A stretch of 64,000 nucleotides of DNA, taken from NCBI RefSeq assembly GCF_024746795.1, contig NZ_CP080523.1:186001-250000 (forward strand), written 5' to 3'. The first letter of the stretch is position 1, and every line of letters starts with the position of its first letter. This DNA comes from Mesorhizobium sp. AR10 (GTDB taxonomy: Bacteria > Pseudomonadota > Alphaproteobacteria > Rhizobiales > Rhizobiaceae). Both the position numbers and the translations under genes were made by a program. Shown here piece after piece: positions 59,108-64,000 of the stretch. Under the pieces are notes generated by a model. The model was not told where the DNA came from, did not search any database, and saw only the letters and a list, made by a program, of their open reading frames with translations.

Positions 59108-60103
59108 ATGCCCAACGCTTTCACTACTCTCGTCGGCATAGAGATCCCGATTGTCCAGGCGCCAATGGGTGGAGCTACGTCTCCGCAATTCGCGGCCGCG
59201 GTTAGCAATGCAGGCGGTCTCGGGATGCTCGCCCTCGGCTGGAGTCCGCCCGAAGCGGTACGCGCAGAAATTCGGGCCACCAAGGCCCTGACCGAGCGAC
59301 CATTCGGCGTCAATCTCGTGTTGACTTATCCGCAGGAGGAGCGCCTCGCGATCTGCTTAGAAGAAGGCGTGGCGGTAGTCTCATTTTTCTGGGGCCAGGC
59401 AGGCTCGCTGACGGTTGCGGCGCATCGTGGCGGGGCAACGGTGCTGCATACGGCAGGAAGCGCGGAACAGGCTCGGATATCAGCCGAGGATGGCGCGGAC
59501 GCAATCGTCGCGCAAGGCTGGGAGGCCGGTGGCCACGTTTACGGTAGAGTTGCCACGATGGCGTTGGTTCCGGCAGTTGTTGACCAGGTCGCGCCGGTCC
59601 CCGTTCTTGCCGCCGGTGGCATTGCGGATGGACGCGGTCTAGCCGCGGCGATGGCACTTGGTGCCGCGGGCGCCTGGATCGGTACCCGCTTTCTCGCGAG
59701 CATCGAAGCTCCAATCCATCCGCGCTATCGCGACCGCATCCTCACAGCCAAGGAGACGGACACAGAATACGGGACTGTTTTCAGCGTCGGCTGGCCCGAC
59801 GCTCCGCACCGTAGCCTCCGCAACAAAACGATTGAAGCTTGGGAGGCGGCCGGACGCCCGCCGGTGGGTGGGCGTCCCAACGAAGGCGCGGTCGTTGCAA
59901 AGTCGCCACATGGTGATGTGGTTTCATACCAATCTCACACGCCGGGATCGGGTGACGAGGGCGATATTGATGCCCTTGCCCTATGGTCGGGCCAAGGCGT
60001 CAGCCTCGTCCGCCACGCCCAGCCCGCCGCTGAGATTGTCCGCGAAATGAGCGACGAGGCGCGGGCAATACTCGCACGGCTTGGGAACGATCCATCTTTC
60101 TAA
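59108..60103 (+). CDS. nitronate monooxygenase (2-nitropropane dioxygenase-like), IS passenger
   Basis: A 331-residue FMN-dependent TIM-barrel enzyme that oxidises toxic alkyl nitronates such as propionate-3-nitronate to aldehydes or ketoacids. FMN and active-site segments are IPIVQAPMGGATSPQFAAAV, IVAQGWEAGGHVYG (AQGxEAGGH signature), PVLAAGGIADGRGLAAAMAL and GAAGAWIGTRFLAS. ATG at 59108 follows an AGGGGGATCG site. It lies inside the inverted ends of an IS5-family element, divergent from the transposase, and so can move with it. Legumes make nitropropanoyl compounds, giving one possible benefit. Confidence 0.9.
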   Translation: MPNAFTTLVGIEIPIVQAPMGGATSPQFAAAVSNAGGLGMLALGWSPPEAVRAEIRATKALTERPFGVNLVLTYPQEERLAICLEEGVAVVSFFWGQAGSLTVAAHRGGATVLHTAGSAEQARISAEDGADAIVAQGWEAGGHVYGRVATMALVPAVVDQVAPVPVLAAGGIADGRGLAAAMALGAAGAWIGTRFLASIEAPIHPRYRDRILTAKETDTEYGTVFSVGWPDAPHRSLRNKTIEAWEAAGRPPVGGRPNEGAVVAKSPHGDVVSYQSHTPGSGDEGDIDALALWSGQGVSLVRHAQPAAEIVREMSDEARAILARLGNDPSF

Positions 60104-60151
60104 CGTGGGAAGTACCGCCGATTTCAATCCCGGACTTATGGGTCCGGACCC

Positions 60152-60281
60152 TAGGATGAGTCTGACGCCATCATCGCTGGGGTCGGTCTCAAGGGCAGCG
60201 TCGGCGGCGACGAGATCGCCGTGGGCCAGGCGGGCAGAAATGGCTATATGAACAAAATCCATGGAGTGATCCGTCTGTGCG
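60152..60281 (-). other. short remnant between the IS element and the peptidase gene
   Basis: A minus frame MDFVHIAISARLAHGDLVAA then DAALETDPSDDGVRLIL (60160-60262) looks coding-like and is cut by the IS end. It may be the start of a gene interrupted by the insertion; no family is recognised. Confidence 0.3.
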
Positions 60282-61205
60282 CTAGCGATCCGGAACCTGT
60301 CCGTTCCGAACAAAATGGTCGAAGACGTCACTCTCCTCTTCCTCCTCCTGAAAGCGTGGGCCTTCCGCTTCAAATTGCAGCACCGTGATTTCCTGATCGT
60401 AGCGGTCGGAGCGGAGGCACATCTCGTGCACCGGCTCGGGAAACCAGACGCCAGCTTGCTGCGTGACGCCGGCAAGCGCCGCATCGGAATAATCGCGTCG
60501 TGCCGCAAAGGCCTGCAGGGGGAGTTCGAATACGGTGTCTCTCGTGCGGATGTAGCGTCCCGATTTAAGCGCCGCCTTGCTGGGTTTCGCCCAATGGGCA
60601 AACCCCTCATTCGACACCACCATGATTGCCCGCGTCTCGGTGTATTCGAGCCAGCGCAAGATCGCCGCAGTCAGCGAAACGCCGTAGCGCTTTGCCACTC
60701 GACTGAGCGCGTCGAAATCGGCGCTAGCCTTGGCTGGCAGCTGGCGACGGAAGTCATGAAACGGCATGAGCAACGCGGCGGCAAACTCGTCGGCTTCCTG
60801 CTCAATACCGGACCCGTCGCGACGAACTACCGCGTTCTCGTCGCAATAGATCCCGCCGTCGAAACGCCCGTCCTCCTCGATTAACTCGCGGTGCAGGACG
60901 TAGTGGGCAAACTCGTGCCCCACGGTGAACGAGCGGCGCCCCGCAGACTGGCCGAGATGGTACATAATCGCCCATTGGCGCGGCCGCGCCTCGCCATAGA
61001 CCAAGGCCCCAACGCAGCCTGGGATGTTGCGCTCGACGACTTCGTGGATGGGACTCTGGGGCGCGACCTTTCGGGAATACTCCAGCGCAAGACCGATCAC
61101 GTCGACGGGCGCGCGATCAAACCGATCCGCTCCGAGGACCAAGTCGAGCATCTGGGTAATTCGCGCTGCCTCGTTCAGCGGCTGGGGACGGCTCGGATCG
61201 CTCAT
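60282..61205 (-). CDS. ImmA/IrrE-family zinc metallopeptidase (CapP-like)
   Basis: A 307-residue protease. The zinc motif HEFAH is at residues 97-101 (SFTVGHEFAHYVLH), with the third ligand in GIEQEADEFAAALLMP near 135-147. After the peptidase domain a beta-rich C-terminal part of about 110 residues ends in an acidic tail (RFQEEEEESDVF). Its ATG overlaps the stop of the upstream XRE gene by 4 bp. ImmA-type peptidases cleave a partner XRE repressor; beside CBASS loci such a pair is known as CapH-CapP, in which the peptidase cleaves the repressor in response to DNA damage signals. The position here, divergent from a CD-NTase, fits that role. Confidence 0.88.
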   Translation of the reverse strand: MSDPSRPQPLNEAARITQMLDLVLGADRFDRAPVDVIGLALEYSRKVAPQSPIHEVVERNIPGCVGALVYGEARPRQWAIMYHLGQSAGRRSFTVGHEFAHYVLHRELIEEDGRFDGGIYCDENAVVRRDGSGIEQEADEFAAALLMPFHDFRRQLPAKASADFDALSRVAKRYGVSLTAAILRWLEYTETRAIMVVSNEGFAHWAKPSKAALKSGRYIRTRDTVFELPLQAFAARRDYSDAALAGVTQQAGVWFPEPVHEMCLRSDRYDQEITVLQFEAEGPRFQEEEEESDVFDHFVRNGQVPDR

Positions 61206-61522
61206 TTGCGGGTCTTTGTATCGAGGATGCGGGCCATTTCTCGAAGCTGCCGACGCGTCTCCTCTGGCAGACCGCTATATTGTCGAAAGAAGGCGGTGTC
61301 CTCAGCCTCGCTGAGCGTTTGCGTGTCGGCCCCGAATAGATAGTCGACGGTAACCCCCAGCGCGGCTGCGATCGCGGATAGCTTCTCGGCCGACGGCCGG
61401 GGCGGATTCTTGTTTTCGAGCTCCCAAATATAGCTCTTCGACGAGCCGGTCTCCTGCGCAAGCTGATCGAGCGTTAAGCCCTTCTGCGTTCGTAAGTCTT
61501 TGATCCGCTCACCAAATTTCAT
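61202..61522 (-). CDS. XRE-family repressor (CapH-like)
   Basis: A 106-residue regulator. HTH_3 domain: FGERIKDLRTQKGLTLDQLA, QETGSSKSYIWELENKNPPR and PSAEKLSAIAAALGVTVDYL. The last 35 residues (FFRQYSGLPEETRRQLREMA) are helical and probably dimerise. ATG at 61522 is preferred over the 5-codon longer start. It is co-transcribed with the metallopeptidase and divergent from the CD-NTase gene, with repeated 11-bp sites between them. Likely represses both directions until cleaved. Confidence 0.88.
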   Translation of the reverse strand: MKFGERIKDLRTQKGLTLDQLAQETGSSKSYIWELENKNPPRPSAEKLSAIAAALGVTVDYLFGADTQTLSEAEDTAFFRQYSGLPEETRRQLREMARILDTKTRK

Positions 61523-61555
61523 AGCTGGCCCTTCCACTCGATCCGCCCGACCCGC

Positions 61556-61622
61556 GTTCGGAGTAGCTATATTGTAGGTCCCTTGACAGACGCATTCAAG
61601 CTCCCCATCTTGTTCGGAGTAG
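61556..61622. promoter_or_regulatory. divergent promoters with two GTTCGGAGTAG repeats (candidate operator)
   Basis: The same 11-mer occurs at 61556-61566 and 61612-61622 in direct orientation. Rightward promoter: TTGACA (61583) - 17 bp - CATCTT (61606), start near 61618, inside repeat 2. Leftward promoter: TTGAAT (complement of 61594-61599) - 17 bp - TACAAT (complement of 61571-61576), start near 61564, inside repeat 1. The two promoters overlap and each predicted start lies in one repeat, the arrangement expected for a shared repressor. Confidence 0.6.
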
Positions 61623-61707
61623 ACGCGCTTATATTTGCATCATCCCGAACACTGCGCGGGCGGTGGCGAGATGCACAGATACAGCCCAGCCCGCCGTGGA
61701 GATAGAT

Positions 61708-62955
61708 GTGAATATCCAGCTTGCGCCGACCGGCCTCAATCCTTTCGACGACCCTCTCGACCGCATCCTCGCCGAGATTGCGCTCAGCGTTCAGCTGCCG
61801 CCCTCGCTCCATGACAAGGCGAAGTCGCGTTATGAGGCGGTGCGGCGCCATCTAGAGGCCACCACCGCCTTCTTCGACCAGATCGAGCACTTCTACCCGC
61901 AGGGCTCCATGGCGATTGATGCGACGATTTCGACGCGCGGCACCGACGACGAGTATGATCTCGACATCGTCTCGCAGCTCGGCGGCCGCTTTCGCGGCAT
62001 GGCGCCTCTTGAAATCCTGACCGAGCTGGAATCCGCGCTCAGTGACTATCCCGTGCAGCGTGTGTTGCGGCAGACGCGCTGCGTCACTCTGTTCTACGCC
62101 GACAAGATGCATCTCGACGTCACGCCGTCGCTGCGCGTCTACAGCAGGCTCGATCGCGAAAGCCGGATCACCCATGCCAAGGGTCCGAGGCGTTCGGACG
62201 ACGACCGCCTGGTCGACATGAATGCCTATGGGTTCGCGCAGTGGTATGCGAACAGGACGCCGCTCGAACTGCGCATGGCGAAGGAGTTCCACCGGCGGTG
62301 GCTTGACCATGCGGGCCTTGCGGCTCGCGCCGACGCCGATGTGGACGATGTTCCAGATCAGTGCGACTTCATCGTCAAGAACACGGCGACGCTCGCCCTC
62401 CAGCTCCTCAAGCGCGTCCGCAACATTCGCTACGCCAGCTCTGCCGGGCGTATTCCGCCGTCGGTGATGCTCTCCTACTACGCCGGGCTCGCCGCGCAGC
62501 CGAACATGTCGCTCAGCGCCATGCTCGTTCGCCTCGCGAGTTGGATCATCCGCGAAGTTGAGCAGGCCTCGCTCTACGGGCGGCTCCTACATGTCGCCAA
62601 TCCGGTCTGCGCGACCGATGTCTTCACCGACCGCTGGCCGGAATCCATTGCTCAGCAGGATGAGTTCGCCGAACACCTGCACGAGCTCGTCCGTTCGCTC
62701 GAGGCGATGCGCAAGGGCGAAATGTTCCCCAACGCGATGATGGACACGTTGCGCGACGACTTTGGCGAACGGGTCGTGACCCGTGCCGCAGACCAGATCG
62801 CCATCGAGGTTGGTGGCGGGATCCAGCAGTCCCGTCAGCTCTACACGCGACGCGGCAGCGTGCTGTTTCCTACTGCCGCCGCGGTCGCGGCGTCGACCGT
62901 CAACCCGGCGGTCTCGGCGGCGCGGCCCCACACTTTCTTCGGGCGCAAGATCTGA
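61708..62955 (+). CDS. CBASS cyclic-oligonucleotide synthase (CD-NTase)
   Basis: About 415 residues from a GTG with GGAG 8 bp upstream; a longer start at GTG 61663 is possible. It is a cGAS/DncV-like nucleotidyltransferase. The GS motif is QGS at residues 65-67 (YPQGSMAIDATISTRG), the metal-binding pair DLD is at 84-86 (DEYDLDIVSQL), and the third Asp is D137 in KMHLDVTPSLRVYS. The helical second half follows the family. It would make a cyclic di- or trinucleotide on phage infection to switch on the effector. The C-terminus is PHTFFGRKI. Its stop overlaps the ATG of the E2-like gene. Confidence 0.9.
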   Translation: MNIQLAPTGLNPFDDPLDRILAEIALSVQLPPSLHDKAKSRYEAVRRHLEATTAFFDQIEHFYPQGSMAIDATISTRGTDDEYDLDIVSQLGGRFRGMAPLEILTELESALSDYPVQRVLRQTRCVTLFYADKMHLDVTPSLRVYSRLDRESRITHAKGPRRSDDDRLVDMNAYGFAQWYANRTPLELRMAKEFHRRWLDHAGLAARADADVDDVPDQCDFIVKNTATLALQLLKRVRNIRYASSAGRIPPSVMLSYYAGLAAQPNMSLSAMLVRLASWIIREVEQASLYGRLLHVANPVCATDVFTDRWPESIAQQDEFAEHLHELVRSLEAMRKGEMFPNAMMDTLRDDFGERVVTRAADQIAIEVGGGIQQSRQLYTRRGSVLFPTAAAVAASTVNPAVSAARPHTFFGRKI

Positions 62956-63407
62956 TGCGGGCGGCGCCCCTCTCCATCGACCAGCAGATCGCCGCGATGA
63001 AGGCGACCTGGCCACAGTTCGCTGCGCGCCGCATCGACCGCCGCACGCAGTCCGCTCGGTGGGTGGGAAGCGTGAGGCCGCAATATTCAAGCTACTCACT
63101 GGAAATCCGTTATGAGCTCGGGACGTTCCCCGGGGTGCGGGTGCTCTCACCCGAGCTGGTTCGGTTGCCCGGCAATTCCGAGGGGCAACTGCCCCATGTC
63201 TATCCGCCTGCCGAGGATCCGACTCTTTGCCTGTTCGATCCTCGCGAGAGGGAATGGTCATCGACGATGACTATCGCCAACACGACCATCCCTTGGGCGC
63301 TCGACTGGCTCGCCTGCTACGAACTTTGGTTGATGACCGGGCGCTGGACCGGCGGCGGGCGGCACGCCGGATCAGAATTCGCCGAGGTAACGGAGGCTAG
63401 CCAATGA
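62955..63407 (+). CDS. stand-alone E2-like conjugating protein of CBASS (short type II)
   Basis: A 150-residue protein resembling bacterial E2 domains encoded beside CD-NTases without an E1. The likely catalytic Cys is C92 in HVYPPAEDPTLCLFDP, with H81 and W101 in the usual surrounding pattern (LPH-Y-P...LCLFDP...EW). It ends with the family-typical ALDWLACYELWLMTGRWTGG followed by GRH. In such systems E2 conjugates the synthase to a target and so primes it. It is overlapped by the neighbouring genes on both sides (1 and 4 bp), showing tight operon coupling. Recognition is by motif, not by search. Confidence 0.75.
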   Translation: MRAAPLSIDQQIAAMKATWPQFAARRIDRRTQSARWVGSVRPQYSSYSLEIRYELGTFPGVRVLSPELVRLPGNSEGQLPHVYPPAEDPTLCLFDPREREWSSTMTIANTTIPWALDWLACYELWLMTGRWTGGGRHAGSEFAEVTEASQ

Positions 63408-64000
63408 ACTATATTCCGCCGCGCCGGTCTGACGGCACGATCCAACATGCTCGACTAAAGCAGTCATGGCCGCAGGGCCGCCCGTTGCGCATCCTGTCGA
63501 TCGACGGTGGCGGAATTCGCGGCGTGTTTCCTGCGGCGGTCCTGGCCGAACTCGAAAGCCGCTTCCTGGGCGGCGCTTCCATCGCCAATCACTTCGACAT
63601 GATTGCCGGCACCTCAACGGGCGGCATCATCGCGCTCGCCCTTGCCCACGGGATGACGGCCGGACAGGCCTTGAACATCTATCTCGAGCGCGGCGAGCGC
63701 ATCTTTCCGCCGGCGGCGGGGCTCCGCAAGATGTCGAGGGCGTTGCGCTGGCTGTTCAAGCCAAAGCACGACCAGGCAGCCCTCAAGGAGGAGCTGCTGC
63801 GGATTTTTGGCGACAAGGTGCTGGACGATGCCGTCACCCGGCTGGTCATCCCGAGCTTCGAAGGGCGCCACGGAGAGCCGTTCCTCTACAAGACGCCGCA
63901 CCACCCGGACTACCAGAAGGACCGCCATAAGAAGTTTGCGCATGTGGCGCTCCACACGACGGCGGCCCCGTCCTATTACCCCGGTGTCGAGGACGACGGC
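63404..64000 (+). CDS. capV: patatin-like phospholipase effector (CapV-like), runs off the window
   Basis: The first 199 residues of a patatin-fold phospholipase, the usual membrane-degrading CBASS effector activated by cyclic nucleotide. The oxyanion loop is DGGGIRG at residues 34-40 and the nucleophile Ser71 lies in GTSTGG (GxSxG). AAPSYYPGVEDDG at the window edge precedes the expected catalytic Asp (DG dyad), which is outside. The ATG overlaps the E2 stop by 4 bp. Activation would destroy the membrane of infected cells. Confidence 0.92.
   Translation, partial: MNYIPPRRSDGTIQHARLKQSWPQGRPLRILSIDGGGIRGVFPAAVLAELESRFLGGASIANHFDMIAGTSTGGIIALALAHGMTAGQALNIYLERGERIFPPAAGLRKMSRALRWLFKPKHDQAALKEELLRIFGDKVLDDAVTRLVIPSFEGRHGEPFLYKTPHHPDYQKDRHKKFAHVALHTTAAPSYYPGVEDDG

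Larger units (their letters stand above)
58202..60151. mobile_element. IS5-family element with passenger gene (1.95 kb)
   Basis: Inverted ends GGGTCCGGACTCATAA (58202-58217) and TTATGGGTCCGGACCC (60136-60151) match at 15 of 16 positions, flanked by TA on each side within CTAG. This is the target pattern of the IS427 group. Between them lie the transposase gene (minus strand, hard against the left end) and a nitronate monooxygenase gene (plus strand). An ordinary IS427-type element would end near 59030, just before the transposase start, so about 1.1 kb of extra DNA has been captured. Confidence 0.8.

Overview
The window is a high-GC alphaproteobacterial accessory region that reads as part of a rhizobial symbiosis island or symbiosis plasmid, most probably Mesorhizobium or a close relative. 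The evidence is a nod box in front of nodM, a nodD gene, a complete fixNOQP-fixGHIS set with hemN and an FnrN-type regulator, remnants of rpoN and nifQ, a rhizobial groESL copy with a CIRCE operator, and very dense insertion sequences and decayed genes. No tRNA, rRNA, CRISPR array or replication origin was recognised.

Layout. 1-6.2 kb: a frameshifted IS1380-type transposase, fragments of IS1595, LuxR and DUF2493 genes, an intact TolC-family gene, an intact IS5-family element with visible ends, and a DUF2285 pseudogene. 6.4-12.3 kb: a 2-oxoglutarate/Fe(II) dioxygenase-like gene, an intact IS3-family element, nod box plus nodM, and a small XRE regulator. 14.2-17.8 kb: queC-queD-queE (preQ0 synthesis), then a radical SAM gene of unknown function behind a near-perfect sigma-54 promoter. 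18-26.8 kb: mostly relics (IS110, a decayed and an apparently intact TlpA-like thioredoxin gene, ParB-like, DsbA-like, CcdA-like and FabH remnants).

26.8-42 kb is the best preserved core: hemN and fnrN divergent around an anaerobox, then fixNOQP and fixGHIS, each behind its own candidate anaerobox. Next come a GH127 beta-L-arabinofuranosidase and a truncated-globin gene overlapping a UbiM/UbiH-type hydroxylase gene. Together these supply microaerobic respiration (high-affinity cbb3 oxidase, its copper loading, anaerobic heme synthesis and perhaps low-oxygen quinone synthesis). 42-57.5 kb: a deleted second copy of the IS1380 element, a GGDEF-EAL protein, groEL/groES, then a graveyard of IS fragments with rpoN and nifQ relics, an IS630 nested in an ISKra4, a LacI regulator, fragments of a desaturase and a PanB-like gene, nodD, and an IS6 element.

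57.9-64 kb: a zinc-ribbon protein; an IS5-family element whose inverted ends enclose both a transposase and a nitronate monooxygenase gene; and at the right edge an anti-phage CBASS locus. That locus has an XRE repressor and an ImmA-type metallopeptidase (CapH/CapP-like) on one strand, and divergently a CD-NTase, a stand-alone E2-like protein and a patatin phospholipase (CapV-like) that runs out of the window. The divergent intergenic region has two facing promoters, each with a copy of the same 11-bp repeat at its predicted transcription start. This is the most interesting system in the window.
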